Source: Achromobacter seleniivolatilans
GTDB taxonomy: Bacteria > Pseudomonadota > Gammaproteobacteria > Burkholderiales > Burkholderiaceae_B
Reading direction: 5' to 3'
Assembly (NCBI RefSeq): GCF_030864005.1
Contig: NZ_CP132976.1
Coordinates: 6,448,001 to 6,512,000 of the forward strand
DNA length: 64,000 nucleotides
This document shows positions 1 through 8,612 of this stretch, one piece after another (within the stretch, counting starts at the first letter, position 1; every line of letters starts with the position of its first letter). Position numbers and translations under genes: made by a program. Below the pieces are notes generated by a model. It worked only from the letters and a program-made list of their open reading frames with translations, did no database searches and was not told the origin of the DNA.

Positions 1-153
1 GCCTTCGCCACGCATCTGCTGAACCACGGCGCGGATCTGCGGGTGGTGCAGATGCTGCTGGGCCACGCCGACATTTCCACGACGCAGATCTACACCCATG
101 TGGCGCGTGAACGCTTGAAGGCGCTGCACGCCATGCATCACCCGCGCGGCTAG
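1..153 (+). CDS. xerD: Tyrosine recombinase XerD, C-terminal end (partial)
   Basis: The window opens inside a reading frame that ends at the TAG at 151-153. The 50 visible residues are the last part of a tyrosine recombinase catalytic domain: [16 protein letters not shown] carries the conserved LGH motif (His22 of the fragment) and the tyrosine nucleophile (Tyr31 of the fragment). The tail [12 protein letters not shown] is typical of XerD rather than XerC. XerD acts with XerC at dif to resolve chromosome dimers. The 5' part lies outside the window, so the catalytic arginines cannot be checked. A different Xer-type recombinase is possible but less likely. Confidence 0.88.
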   Translation, partial: AFATHLLNHGADLRVVQMLLGHADISTTQIYTHVARERLKALHAMHHPRG

Positions 154-216
154 GGCTGGCGCCCTTCGGTCCGGCCTCCGTCTCTTACACTTTCGCTTTT
201 TCGCCCCGGCAATCTC

Positions 217-705
217 ATGAGCAAAGCCCGCCACGTTTCTGAAACCCCCGCCACCCAGTTCCTGAAGCAGAACAAGGTGGCTTACACCGAACACACCTAC
301 GATTATGTGGACCATGGAGGCGCTGGCGAGGCCGCGCGTCAGCTGGGTTTGGACCCGCATGCGGTGGTGAAGACGCTGGTGATGGAAGATGAGTCCGCCA
401 AGCCGCTGATCGTTGTCATGCACGGGGATCGCGAAGTCTCCACCAAGAATCTGGCGCGTCAGGCCGGCTTGAAAAAGGTCGAGCCCTGCAAGCCCGAGGT
501 CGCCCAGCGGCATTCTGGGTACCAGGTGGGGGGTACTTCGCCGTTCGGCACACGCAAGAAGATGCCAGTGTGGGTAGAGGCCGAGGTGCTGGAGTACCCG
601 GTGGTCTACATCAACGGCGGCCGCCGCGGTTATCTGATTGGCATTGATCCCAAGGTGCTGGTGACGCTGCTGGGGGCGAAGGGCGTATCGGTCGCGCTGG
701 AATAG
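217..705 (+). CDS. ybaK: Cys-tRNA(Pro)/Cys-tRNA(Cys) deacylase, YbaK/EbsC family
   Basis: This 162-residue protein covers the whole YbaK/ProX fold, which hydrolyses mischarged Cys-tRNA(Pro) in the cytoplasm as a trans-editing factor. Family features seen are the N-terminal TPATQFL-like start (here ETPATQFLKQNKV), the conserved lysine in VVKTLVM near residue 50, and the glycine-rich GGTSPFGTRKKMPVWVE segment near residues 107-123. Length matches the family. The ATG at 217 is the first in frame and follows a long pyrimidine-rich stretch without a strong ribosome-binding site. It lies 63 nt after xerD in the same direction and may be co-transcribed with it. Confidence 0.9.
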   Translation: MSKARHVSETPATQFLKQNKVAYTEHTYDYVDHGGAGEAARQLGLDPHAVVKTLVMEDESAKPLIVVMHGDREVSTKNLARQAGLKKVEPCKPEVAQRHSGYQVGGTSPFGTRKKMPVWVEAEVLEYPVVYINGGRRGYLIGIDPKVLVTLLGAKGVSVALE

Positions 706-841
706 CGTTGGGCTGGGGGTGGTATCCCGCTACTACCCGCCGTTTAACAAGCGGCGTCACAATGGGCGCAGAACATCAAGAACCGGAGCCCCGTCAATCA
801 GGCGCGCGAACCGGCTTGGCCCCCATCCCTAGGAGACAACG

Positions 842-1420
842 ATGAGCAAAAGACTGTTGATGCTGGTCGGCGACTACGCCGAAGACTACGAAACCATGGT
901 GCCGTTCCAGACGCTGTTGGCGGTGGGGCATACGGTGCATGCGGTCTGCCCGGACAAGAAATCCGGCGACACCATTGCCACCTCTATCCATGATTTCGAG
1001 GGCGCGCAGACCTACAGCGAAAAGCGTGGTCACAATTTTTCGCTGAACTACGACTTTGATCGTGTGGAGCCGTCGTCGTATGACGGTCTGGTCATCCCGG
1101 GCGGACGCGCGCCCGAGTACCTGCGTTTGAACGAAAAAGTGCTGGATATCGTGCGTGCCTTTGATCAGGCCAAAAAGCCCATCGCGGCGGTGTGCCACGG
1201 CGCGCAATTGCTGGCCGCGGCCGGCATCCTGAAAGGCCGCACGTGCTCGGCTTACCCCGCTTGCGCACCCGAAGTCCGGTTGGCTGGCGGCACCTACGCC
1301 GAAATCGGCATCGATCAGGCCTATACCGACGGCAATCTGGTGACGGCGCCGGCGTGGCCCGCGCATCCCGCATGGCTGGCGCAGTTTCTGGCCGTGCTGG
1401 GCACGAAGATCACGCACTGA
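842..1420 (+). CDS. DJ-1/PfpI family protein
   Basis: A 192-residue, single-domain protein of the DJ-1/PfpI superfamily (class I glutamine-amidotransferase-like fold). The nucleophile elbow [14 protein letters not shown] puts the reactive cysteine at about residue 118, followed by the His of the usual Cys-His pair. The upstream [12 protein letters not shown] segment (around residues 85-95) supplies the conserved acidic/Gly-Gly motif. Members act as glyoxalase III or deglycase-like enzymes, chaperones or proteases, so the exact reaction cannot be assigned from sequence. An AGGAGA site lies just before the ATG (832-837). The gene ends at a strong intrinsic terminator. Confidence 0.88.
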   Translation: MSKRLLMLVGDYAEDYETMVPFQTLLAVGHTVHAVCPDKKSGDTIATSIHDFEGAQTYSEKRGHNFSLNYDFDRVEPSSYDGLVIPGGRAPEYLRLNEKVLDIVRAFDQAKKPIAAVCHGAQLLAAAGILKGRTCSAYPACAPEVRLAGGTYAEIGIDQAYTDGNLVTAPAWPAHPAWLAQFLAVLGTKITH

Positions 1421-1440
1421 TCTTGCTGCTCGCACGAATA

Positions 1441-1480
1441 AAAACGCCTGGGGTCTTCTAACCCCCCAGGCGTTTTTTTA
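1441..1480. terminator. Intrinsic terminator between convergent genes
   Basis: A 9-bp perfect stem, CGCCTGGGG (1445-1453) with CCCCAGGCG (1464-1472), is followed by seven T on the plus strand and preceded by four A (which give U on the minus strand). It can therefore terminate both the DJ-1/PfpI gene and the convergent alcohol dehydrogenase gene. Confidence 0.92.
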
Positions 1481-1499
1481 CGTGGCCGCTAGCCGCGGA

Positions 1500-2525
1500 T
1501 CAGGCGAAGTCGAGCACGATACGGCCTTCGATCTGGCCCTTCTTCATGCGGTCAAACACGCTGTTGATATTCTCCAGGCTTTCCGTGGCGACGGTTGCGT
1601 GCACCTTGCCCTCTTCGGCGAACTGTAGCGATTCTTGCAAGTCCAGCCGCGACCCTACGATTGAGCCCCGCACCGTCACGCCGTTCAACACCATGTCGAA
1701 GATCGACAAAGGAAAGTCGCCGGGCGGCAAACCGTTAAGCGCCACCGTACCGCCGCGGCGCACCATGCCCAGGGCTTGTTCGAAGGCTTTGGGCGATACC
1801 GCCGTGATCAGCGCACCGTGCGCGCCGCCAATTTCCCGCTTCAGGTAAGCCGCAGGATCGGTGGTCTTGGCGTTGACGGTGACTTCAGCGCCCAGCCGCT
1901 TGGCGAATTCCAGCTTGTCGTCGTCGATATCCACGGCGGCCACGTTCAAGCCCATGGCCTTCGCATATTGCACCGCCATATGGCCCAGGCCGCCAATACC
2001 CGAGATCACTACCCAGTTGCCCGGGCGGGTGTCCGTCATTTTCAATCCCTTGTAGACCGTGACGCCCGCGCACAGCACGGGGGCGATTTCGACAAAGCCC
2101 ACATTCTTGGGCAGCAGGCCGACATAGTCGGCGGCCGCCAGCGCATATTCCGCAAAACCGCCATTGACCGAGTAGCCGGCGTTCTGCTGCTGTTCACACA
2201 AGGTTTCCCAGCCGCCCAGGCAATGTTCGCAATGACCGCAGGCGGAGTACAGCCAGGGGATGCCGACGCGATCGCCTTCCTTTACATGGGTGACGCCCGC
2301 TCCTACGCCCACTACGTAGCCCACGCCTTCGTGGCCGGGAATGAACGGGGGGTTGGGTTTGACGGGCCAGTCACCTTCAACGGCGTGCAGATCGGTGTGG
2401 CACACGCCGCAGGCCTCGATCTTGACCAGCAGCTCGCCGGGACCCGGGCGTGGCACCGCGACTTCTTCGATGACTAGCGGTTTGCCAAATGCTCGTGCAA
2501 CTGCGGCCTTCATGGTTTTATTCAT
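1500..2525 (-). CDS. adhP: Zinc-dependent alcohol dehydrogenase, AdhP type
   Basis: A medium-chain dehydrogenase/reductase of 341 residues that oxidises primary alcohols with NAD+ in the cytosol. Catalytic zinc ligands are visible at Cys42 (GVCHTDLH) and His65-Glu66 (GHEGVG). The structural zinc lobe has four cysteines at 96, 99, 102 and 110 (CGHCEHC...C). The Rossmann motif [13 protein letters not shown] lies near residues 175-187. An upstream in-frame ATG at 2585 would add 20 residues that do not resemble the family. The ATG at 2525 has GGAGG five bases upstream and gives the usual length, so it is preferred. Confidence 0.93.
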   Translation of the reverse strand: MNKTMKAAVARAFGKPLVIEEVAVPRPGPGELLVKIEACGVCHTDLHAVEGDWPVKPNPPFIPGHEGVGYVVGVGAGVTHVKEGDRVGIPWLYSACGHCEHCLGGWETLCEQQQNAGYSVNGGFAEYALAAADYVGLLPKNVGFVEIAPVLCAGVTVYKGLKMTDTRPGNWVVISGIGGLGHMAVQYAKAMGLNVAAVDIDDDKLEFAKRLGAEVTVNAKTTDPAAYLKREIGGAHGALITAVSPKAFEQALGMVRRGGTVALNGLPPGDFPLSIFDMVLNGVTVRGSIVGSRLDLQESLQFAEEGKVHATVATESLENINSVFDRMKKGQIEGRIVLDFA

Positions 2526-2768
2526 CATTACCTCCGAAGTCTGATCAACTTGACTATGCTCGAACGCTAGCGCCTTCAAGACCATGATTTATATCAACCA
2601 CGGGTAAACACGGGCGGCGCGGGAAACGTGTCGTTGCAGAATAACGGACGCCACGGGCGCGGCGCCAAGGGGGTCGCGCCGTCTTGCCGGGTGTGCGGCA
2701 ATCGTCGTACAGTGGACCGCAAGCGTCCCTGCTCAGGCGGGTGTCTTGCCCTTGCTCCAGGAGCCCTC

Positions 2769-3158
2769 ATGTGTGAAATCTTTATCCGCGCGAGCGAGCA
2801 GTCCTACGCGCCCGAAGCCCGTTCCTTGCGGCTGCATGGCGTGGCGACCAGCTTGCGGCTTGAGCAACTGTTCTGGCAGGTGCTGGAAGAGATCGCCGGG
2901 CGTGATGGCATGCGTGTCACGCAGCTGATCGAACGTTTGTACGATGAACTCATTGAATATCGCGGCGAGGCCGCCAACTTCACCTCTTTCCTGCGCGTGT
3001 GCTGCCTGCGCTATCAGCTGTTGCAGGCTGAAGGGCGGATTCCGCTGGACGCCGGCGTGCCTATCGGGTCGCTGAATGCCCAAGCGGTGCTGGAAGGGCT
3101 GCCGTCCTCGTTGTATGACGCGCAGCCGTTGCGGTCCAAGCGCCCTGTCGCTGCATAG
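2769..3158 (+). CDS. Ribbon-helix-helix domain protein
   Basis: A 129-residue basic/helical protein. The middle resembles the RHH_4-type ribbon-helix-helix fold: a short strand SLRLHGVATSLRLEQLFW followed by helices VLEEIAGRDGMRVTQLIERLYDE and FTSFLRVCCLRYQLLQ. Such proteins bind DNA as dimers. The target is not evident. The start at 2769 is chosen because AGGAG lies five bases before it; in-frame sequence back to 2628 is open but reads as low-complexity and has no ribosome-binding site. The gene stands alone and ends at a strong terminator. Confidence 0.75.
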   Translation: MCEIFIRASEQSYAPEARSLRLHGVATSLRLEQLFWQVLEEIAGRDGMRVTQLIERLYDELIEYRGEAANFTSFLRVCCLRYQLLQAEGRIPLDAGVPIGSLNAQAVLEGLPSSLYDAQPLRSKRPVAA

Positions 3159-3174
3159 ATTTCCGCAGTAAAGA

Positions 3175-3203
3175 AAAGGGCCCGATCATTGATCGGGCCC
3201 TTT
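3175..3203. terminator. Intrinsic terminator after the RHH gene
   Basis: A 10-bp GC-rich perfect inverted repeat, GGGCCCGATC (3178-3187) and GATCGGGCCC (3191-3200), has an A run on the left and a short T run on the right. It sits between convergent genes and can serve both directions. Confidence 0.85.
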
Positions 3204-3237
3204 GCATTCCTGGCGTTATCCGCGTCTGGCTGACGGA

Positions 3238-4461
3238 TCAGCCGCCTGATTGAATGGACGCCAAAGCCACTTCGCTTTGCACAATGCGGCGGATGCGCAC
3301 GGCATCCCCGATGCGCGACAGCTTGCCTTGTGAATCCAGCAGCACGATGGCCAGGTCACGGCCATTGATGCGGGCCAGCATCACCAGGCATTCGCCCGCT
3401 TCGTTGATGTAGCCGGTCTTGGAGACCTTGATGTCCCAGTCGGGCTTACGCACCAGCAGGTTGGTATTGCGGAAGGTCTGCGTGCGGTTGTTGATCTCGA
3501 CCTCGTACTCGGTATCGGTCGAGTAGCGGTGGATCAGCGGGCGCTGCGACGCGGCGCGCAACAGGCGCGCCAGATCGTGCGGCGACGACACGTTGTTGCT
3601 GGACAAGCCTGTCGGCTCAATGAAGCGCGTGCTGGGCATGCCGAGCGACTGCGCCTTGGCATTCATGGCGGCCACAAATGCCGGCAAACCGCCCGGATAG
3701 TTGCGGCCCAGCGCATTGGCTGCGCGATTCTCGGAAGACATCAGCGCCAGATGCAGCATATCGCCGCGCGAGAGCTTGGTGCCCACACGAAGGCGGGATG
3801 TCGTGTGCTTCAGACCATCGACGTCTTCGTCGGTAATCTCCAGCATTTCATCCATCGGCAGGTTGGCGTCCACCACGACCACGGCGGTCATCAGCTTGGA
3901 AATCGAAGCGATGGGGCGCACGACGTTTTCGTTTTTGGCGAAAAGGACGGTCGACGTTTCCAGGTCTTGCACATAGGCCGTGCTGGAACGCAGGGCGGCT
4001 GCTTCGGCGCGCACGGAAACCGCGGGCGGCGGCATCGCTGCGGCGCTGGCGGCGGCGGCCACGCGGTCAGCGCGTGACGGTTTGTTGGGTTTGCCGTTTT
4101 TACCGGTGCCGGCTGCGGCCTTCTTGGGCGGCGTGGCTTTTCCTGCGGCCTGCTTGCCACCCTTGGGCGGCGCCTTCTTATCGGCCGAAGCAGACTTGGG
4201 CGGAGCGGCCTTCTTGCCGGCGGGCGCGCCTTTCTTTGCAGCGGGGGCGGCGGCTTGTTTGCCAGCGGCGCCTTTACCCGACGCCGCTTTGGGCGCGGGG
4301 GCTTTCTTTGCTTGTTGCGCCTTGCAAGCCGCCGACTTGGCGTTGGTCTTGCAGGGGTCTGAATTCTTCGCGGCGAGCGCGGCGGGGGGCAGGAGCGCGC
4401 ACACCGCCAGCGCCGCAGGCGCTATCGCGTTCGCAATTGCACGTTTCCAGGAAAATGCCAT
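3238..4461 (-). CDS. pbpG: D-alanyl-D-alanine endopeptidase (PBP7-like, peptidase S11) with long Lys/Ala/Pro linker
   Basis: A 407-residue periplasmic penicillin-binding protein that cleaves peptidoglycan crosslinks. A signal peptide (residues 1-30, ending PPAALA) is followed by an unusually long low-complexity segment (about 33-133) rich in Lys, Ala, Pro and Gly. The S11 domain starts near residue 150. All three active-site motifs are present: Ser186-x-x-Lys189 (SISK), Ser243-Glu-Asn245, and Lys348-Thr-Gly350. PBP7 of E. coli is about 310 residues, so the extra length is the linker. The linker's charge suggests contact with teichoic-like or nucleic polyanions or with peptidoglycan, but this is a guess. 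The gene is monocistronic. Confidence 0.9.
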   Translation of the reverse strand: MAFSWKRAIANAIAPAALAVCALLPPAALAAKNSDPCKTNAKSAACKAQQAKKAPAPKAASGKGAAGKQAAAPAAKKGAPAGKKAAPPKSASADKKAPPKGGKQAAGKATPPKKAAAGTGKNGKPNKPSRADRVAAAASAAAMPPPAVSVRAEAAALRSSTAYVQDLETSTVLFAKNENVVRPIASISKLMTAVVVVDANLPMDEMLEITDEDVDGLKHTTSRLRVGTKLSRGDMLHLALMSSENRAANALGRNYPGGLPAFVAAMNAKAQSLGMPSTRFIEPTGLSSNNVSSPHDLARLLRAASQRPLIHRYSTDTEYEVEINNRTQTFRNTNLLVRKPDWDIKVSKTGYINEAGECLVMLARINGRDLAIVLLDSQGKLSRIGDAVRIRRIVQSEVALASIQSGG

Positions 4462-4773
4462 GGTTGAGCAGGCTTATCAGTCTGTGAAGAAGTATTTCTA
4501 AGGCCGGCGCTTCGTCGGTTCAGAAAAAGTCCAGATGAATTAGGGGCTTACGCGTCGAATTTAAACAGCAATTTGAAGTTGCACGCAAGGCGATTCGCTA
4601 TCATCGCTCAAAAAAATATTAGTGACGTATTGACGTCGATTCAATTCGTCACAAGACGCGTCACGAGAAGCTAACGGTGTAAGGCGCGTGAGCGTAGCCC
4701 GGATTAACCCTCATCTGGCTGAACGCGCGGTATTTCGGGGAGAGGTACGGCGTCGGGACCGAGGCCGAAGAAG
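4462..4773. other. Gene-free stretch between pbpG and tRNA-Arg
   Basis: No convincing coding region. It is visibly more AT-rich than its surroundings around 4540-4660. It holds direct and inverted copies of the hexamer GTGACG/CGTCAC at 4622-4627, 4647-4652 and 4659-4664, which could be a regulator site for pbpG, whose promoter must lie here. No terminator or RNA family is recognised apart from the tRNA that follows. Confidence 0.5.
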
Positions 4774-4848
4774 TGGCCTCGCCGGGTGGAATCGAACCAC
4801 CAATTGACCCTTAGGAGGGGCCGGTTATATCCATTTAACTACGGCGAG
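4774..4848 (-). tRNA. tRNA-Arg(CCU)
   Basis: A 75-nt tRNA on the minus strand. A perfect 7-bp acceptor stem (CTCGCCG with CGGCGAG) is followed by discriminator G and an encoded CCA. The D-arm GTTAAATGGATATAAC and T-arm GGTTCGATTCC match the known E. coli tRNA-Arg(CCU). The anticodon loop CTCCTAA gives anticodon CCU, which reads the rare Arg codon AGG. No integrase or attachment-site repeat is seen next to it. Confidence 0.95.
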
Positions 4849-5071
4849 ACGGGCAAAACAGGGTGTCGAAGCGGTCGCGTGGAAGCGAATTTCTTCTCTA
4901 ATGCCTTGATATTGCAGGAAAACACCCGGGCGGAGTGTATCACTAAACAAGGCGGGTCCAGGCCGCTGACAGGGCGCAAGTCTAGCAGAGGAGCCGCAGA
5001 TTGCGCCCAAAGCTGCGAATTGTGCGAATCCGTGGCCCACTTCAATCTGGGAAATAGGCTCCTGAAAACTA

Positions 5072-5086
5072 GTGGATTAAATCAAC
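5072..5086. promoter_or_regulatory. Palindromic operator 1 (probable MarR site)
   Basis: GTGGATTAAATCAAC is a 15-nt near-palindrome (one mismatch) centred on an A, 86 nt upstream of the first enoyl-CoA hydratase gene. The same design recurs at 9190-9204 and 13234-13248, each time in front of a unit of the same catabolic island. Confidence 0.6.
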
Positions 5087-5172
5087 TATATGCCCTATAG
5101 TCGATTTCAAAGCCGGACACGCCGCCAGGCGCCGCAACCGGACGCAAATATCCAGAACATTCAGGAGCAGGC

Positions 5173-5943
5173 ATGACCCCGACCTTTCACACGATCTTGC
5201 TCGACGTGCAGGACCGTGTCGCCACGGTGACGCTGAACCGTCCCGACAGCCGCAACGCGCTGAATTCCCTTATGTGCGCCGAATTGGTGCGGGTCATGGA
5301 GTCTTTGGCAACAGATCCCCTCGTGCACGTAGTCTTGATCCAGGCCGCTGGCGCCGCTTTCTGCGCCGGCGCGGACCTGAAAGAGCGCAAGACGATGAAC
5401 ACATCAGAAATGACCGCCAGGCGCGTGCAGGGTTTTGCCGCCTACGGCGCGATTGAGCGCCTGCCCCAGCCGGTGATCGCAGTAGTGCAGGGCCCGGCCT
5501 TCGGATCGGGCTGCGAGATTGCCGCTGCCTGCGATTTTGTGCTGGCTTCATCGGAAGCCATTTTTTGCTATCCCGAAGTGGGTTGGGGCACGGTGGGCGC
5601 GACCCAACGCCTGCCGCGCATAGCAGGCGCGCGCAAGGCCAAGGAACTGCTGTTTACCGGCCGCCGCTTCGGTGCGGCCGAAGCTTGCGAGATCGGCCTG
5701 GTGAACCATATGTATGCGCCAGATGCGCTGCAACCGGAAGCGCTTGAGATGGCAAAAAAGATTGCGGGCGCGTCGCCCCTGACCGTCAGGCTGACCAAAC
5801 GCAGCATCGATCAAGGCTTGGCCACCACGCGCGAAGGCGCTATGGCGATTGAGCTGCTGGCCATCGAAGAAAACTTGCGCGGCACGGATTGGCAGCAGGC
5901 GATTGCTGGATTCGGCGCGCCGGCCCAGGGAGACCGCGCATGA
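5173..5943 (+). CDS. Enoyl-CoA hydratase/isomerase family protein
   Basis: A 256-residue crotonase-fold enzyme, full length for the family. The oxyanion-hole segments are AGAAFCAGADLKERK (about residues 58-72) and QGPAFGSGCEIAAACDFVLA (about residues 106-125). A glutamate in EVGWGTVGATQRL (near residue 135) fits one hydratase catalytic position. Such enzymes hydrate or isomerise enoyl-CoA thioesters in the cytoplasm. It heads an operon with an acyl-CoA synthetase and an HMG-CoA-lyase-like enzyme, overlapping the next gene by ATGA. An AGGAG site lies seven to eight bases before the ATG. The specific substrate is unknown. Confidence 0.88.
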   Translation: MTPTFHTILLDVQDRVATVTLNRPDSRNALNSLMCAELVRVMESLATDPLVHVVLIQAAGAAFCAGADLKERKTMNTSEMTARRVQGFAAYGAIERLPQPVIAVVQGPAFGSGCEIAAACDFVLASSEAIFCYPEVGWGTVGATQRLPRIAGARKAKELLFTGRRFGAAEACEIGLVNHMYAPDALQPEALEMAKKIAGASPLTVRLTKRSIDQGLATTREGAMAIELLAIEENLRGTDWQQAIAGFGAPAQGDRA

Positions 5944-7571
5944 TCACCGCGCCGATTACGCTGTCTCAGGCATTGGACCGTGTTGCACGGGAACGTCCGC
6001 AGGCGCAGGCGTTTGTCGCACCGGGCGAACGTCATGATTGGCGCGCCATGCGTGAGCAATCGCAGCGCATCGCGCGTGCGCTCCACGCCGCAGGCGTGCG
6101 GCATGGTGATCATGTCGGCGTGCTGTTGGGCAATAGCGGCGTGTGGGTGCAGATTTTCTACGCCTGCGCGATGCTGGGCGCAGTCACCGTCCCGGTCAAT
6201 ACGCGCTTCAAAACCGAAGAGCTTGAGTTCTGTCTGAAGCAGTCGAACGTCAAGGTGCTGCTGACGGCGGACATCTTTCTAGGCATCGATTTTCTAGAAT
6301 TGCTGACGCAAGTGGAACCGGCCTTGGCCAGCGCTGGCGGTCTGCCCGGCGAACGCCTGCCTTGTTTGCGCCAGGTCGTCGTGCTGGGAGAGCGCTGCCC
6401 GGCTGGCGCGCAAGCGTGGGATGCGTTCCTTGCTGCGGGTGATGCCGTGGACGACGCGCAGTTACAGGCTTGCATAGAGGCCGTTGCGCCTGACGATGTG
6501 CTGTTGATTCAATACACCTCTGGCACGACCTCGTTTCCCAAAGGCGTGATGCTGACGCACGCCAACATGTTGACCAACGCTTGGGCCGTGGCCCAGCGCA
6601 TCGGCGTGAGCGCCGACGACCGCTATTTCAGCATTCGCCCGTACTTCCACGTGGCCGGCACTACGCTGTCGATATTGGTGAGCCTGATGACGGGCTGCTG
6701 TCTGCTGACGCTGCCCAAGTTTGACGTGGCCGATGCGTTGCAGATGCTGGATGCCGAACGCTGCACACTCACATCCGGCAACGATACGATCTTCCTGATG
6801 TTGATGGGGCATCCCGACTTCGACCGTTCGCGTATTCATCTGCGTGGCGGTTGGGCGGCTGCCGGTCCGCAGGTTATGCAGAAGATTCGCGATGTGATGG
6901 GCGTGCCAGGCATGTGCAATGCCTATGGCCAGTCCGAGGCATCGCCCAACATCACGCTCTCATCCTTCGACGATCCCTTTTCGTTGCGTGCCGCAGGTTG
7001 GGCCTTGCCGCATCCGGGCATGCAAGTGCGCATCGTTGATCCGGGTACAGGCAGCCCGGTGCCGGTGGGCGAGGCTGGAGAAATTCAGGCGCGTGGCTGG
7101 AGCGTCATGAAGGGGTACTACAACATGCCAGAAGCTACGGCACGAGCGCTGGGCGCAGACGGCTGGCTCAGCACGGGCGACCTGGGCGAAATGGATGCCG
7201 ACGGGCGCATGCGCATGGTGGGCCGTTTGAAAGATATGTTCCGCGTTGGCGGTGAAAACGTTGCGCCCGCCGAGGTGGAAGAAGTGCTGCATGCGCATCC
7301 TGCCGTGCGCATGGCCCAGGTCGTGGGCGTGCCCGATGCGCGCTTGGGCGAAGTGCCCGCTGCTTTTGTGCTGCTGAAAGACGGGCAGGACAGCACGGCT
7401 GCGGAGCTGACGGCGTGGTGCAAGAGCCGCTGCGCGAACTATAAAGTGCCGCGGTATGTGGCTGTCGTGGACAGCTTTGAAAACATCGGCATGACGGGCA
7501 GTTCAAAAGTGCAAAAGAACAAATTGCGAGCGCATGCCGTGGCGCTGTTCGGATTGGAGCAACCAGCATGA
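5940..7571 (+). CDS. AMP-dependent acyl-CoA synthetase/ligase
   Basis: A 543-residue ANL-superfamily ligase that activates a carboxylic acid with ATP and CoA. The phosphate-binding loop YTSGTTSFPKGVMLTH lies at about residues 192-207. The YGQSEASPN motif and the STGDLGEMDADGRM hinge motif follow. The C-terminal domain ends in GSSKVQKNKLRA with a lysine at the usual catalytic position. The start at 5940 overlaps the previous stop (ATGA), which implies translational coupling. An earlier in-frame start would run deep into the hydratase gene and is rejected. The context suggests it activates the pathway's starting acid; chain length is not predictable. Confidence 0.9.
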   Translation: MITAPITLSQALDRVARERPQAQAFVAPGERHDWRAMREQSQRIARALHAAGVRHGDHVGVLLGNSGVWVQIFYACAMLGAVTVPVNTRFKTEELEFCLKQSNVKVLLTADIFLGIDFLELLTQVEPALASAGGLPGERLPCLRQVVVLGERCPAGAQAWDAFLAAGDAVDDAQLQACIEAVAPDDVLLIQYTSGTTSFPKGVMLTHANMLTNAWAVAQRIGVSADDRYFSIRPYFHVAGTTLSILVSLMTGCCLLTLPKFDVADALQMLDAERCTLTSGNDTIFLMLMGHPDFDRSRIHLRGGWAAAGPQVMQKIRDVMGVPGMCNAYGQSEASPNITLSSFDDPFSLRAAGWALPHPGMQVRIVDPGTGSPVPVGEAGEIQARGWSVMKGYYNMPEATARALGADGWLSTGDLGEMDADGRMRMVGRLKDMFRVGGENVAPAEVEEVLHAHPAVRMAQVVGVPDARLGEVPAAFVLLKDGQDSTAAELTAWCKSRCANYKVPRYVAVVDSFENIGMTGSSKVQKNKLRAHAVALFGLEQPA

Positions 7572-8524
7572 GCGCGCGCGATGTGGTCCTGTGCGAATGC
7601 TTTGCCCGCGACGGCTTGCAGCACGAACCGGAATTTATCGGCACGCAGATCAAGGCGGGCCTGATCGACCGCTTTGCGGCGTTGGGATTCGAGCGCGTGG
7701 AAGCCACGTCCTATTCCAATCCCAAAGTGGTGCCCCAGTTCGCCGACGCCAGCGAGTTGCTGGCGATGCTGCCCCGCCGCGATGGCGTCTGGTACAAGGC
7801 GACCTGCGCCAATGCCCGTGCGGTGCAACGTGCGCTGGCGGACCTGGATGCAGGCATAGGCGCCAACGAGATCAGCCTGCTGGTGTCTGCCAGCGCTTCG
7901 CATTCCTTGCGCAACCTGAAACGCGAGCGGGCCGCGCAATGGGAGAACATCACGGAAATGGCGGAGCTGGCCCGTGGCCGTCTGCGCATGGTTGGCACGA
8001 TCTCGGTCGCTTTCGGATGCCCGTTCGAGGGCGCGGTGGACCCCGAGTCTGTCATGGACGACGTGCGGCGTTTTGCGCAACTGGGCGTGGGCATCGTCAC
8101 GCTGGGCGACACGACCGGCATGGCGACGCCGGCGGCGGTGCGCGAGCTGTATGGCCGCATGTTGCGCGAATTTCCGCAATTGACGCCGGTCGCGCATTTT
8201 CACGATACGCGTGGCACGGGACTGGTGAATTACGTATCTGCGCTGGACGCAGGCGTGCGCCATTTTGACTGCGCGTTTGGCGGTGTCGGCGGGCATCCGG
8301 CCAAGGTTCGTTATGGCGGCGGCCACACCGGCAACGTGGCAACGGAAGATCTGGTCAGCCTGTTTGAGTCCATGGGCGTGAGTACCGGCTTGGATCTGGA
8401 TGCGTTGGACGAGGTGTCTCAGCTTTGCCAGCACACGCTGGGCCGCCCGCTGCACAGCCGGGTCGCGCAAAGTGGTCTGAATCCGCTTATTTCGGGCGCG
8501 CGGCAAGCGCTGGGGGCGTCATGA
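7568..8524 (+). CDS. Hydroxymethylglutaryl-CoA lyase-like enzyme (DRE-TIM family)
   Basis: A 318-residue TIM-barrel enzyme related to HMG-CoA lyase, which splits 3-hydroxy-3-methylglutaryl-CoA into acetoacetate and acetyl-CoA. The N-terminal CFARDGLQHEP carries the ARDGLQ signature that supplies the metal-binding Asp and catalytic Arg. HFHDTRGTGLVNY supplies the His-x-His metal ligands, and GGVGGHPAKVRYGGGHTGNVATED matches the mobile active-site loop, although the usual catalytic Cys in the loop (GCPYA-like) is not seen. It overlaps the synthetase by ATGA. The altered loop suggests a different aldol-cleaving substrate. It ends the first operon. Confidence 0.85.
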   Translation: MSARDVVLCECFARDGLQHEPEFIGTQIKAGLIDRFAALGFERVEATSYSNPKVVPQFADASELLAMLPRRDGVWYKATCANARAVQRALADLDAGIGANEISLLVSASASHSLRNLKRERAAQWENITEMAELARGRLRMVGTISVAFGCPFEGAVDPESVMDDVRRFAQLGVGIVTLGDTTGMATPAAVRELYGRMLREFPQLTPVAHFHDTRGTGLVNYVSALDAGVRHFDCAFGGVGGHPAKVRYGGGHTGNVATEDLVSLFESMGVSTGLDLDALDEVSQLCQHTLGRPLHSRVAQSGLNPLISGARQALGAS

Positions 8525-8527
8525 CGA

Positions 8528-8578
8528 GGGCGCGCCGCATTTGTATATCATGCGGCCAGGGGGGCGCCTGGCGCGCCC
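8528..8578. repeat. Inverted repeat between lyase gene and marR
   Basis: A 9-bp perfect GC-only repeat, GGGCGCGCC (8528-8536) and GGCGCGCCC (8570-8578), encloses a nested GCAT/ATGC pair and is followed by a pyrimidine-rich CTCTTTTTC tract. It could end the lyase operon or act in the marR leader. Confidence 0.55.
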
Positions 8579-8612
8579 ATTCTCTTTTTCCTTATCTTTG
8601 CAGAGCCCAGCC

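Noticed and set aside
794..1435. A 213-residue minus-strand frame opposite the DJ-1/PfpI gene
   Set aside because: The plus-strand protein has a complete catalytic motif and ribosome-binding site; the minus frame has neither.
4774..4848. tRNA-Arg as an attachment site of a mobile element
   Set aside because: No integrase gene and no repeated tRNA 3' end are seen in the following 8 kb.
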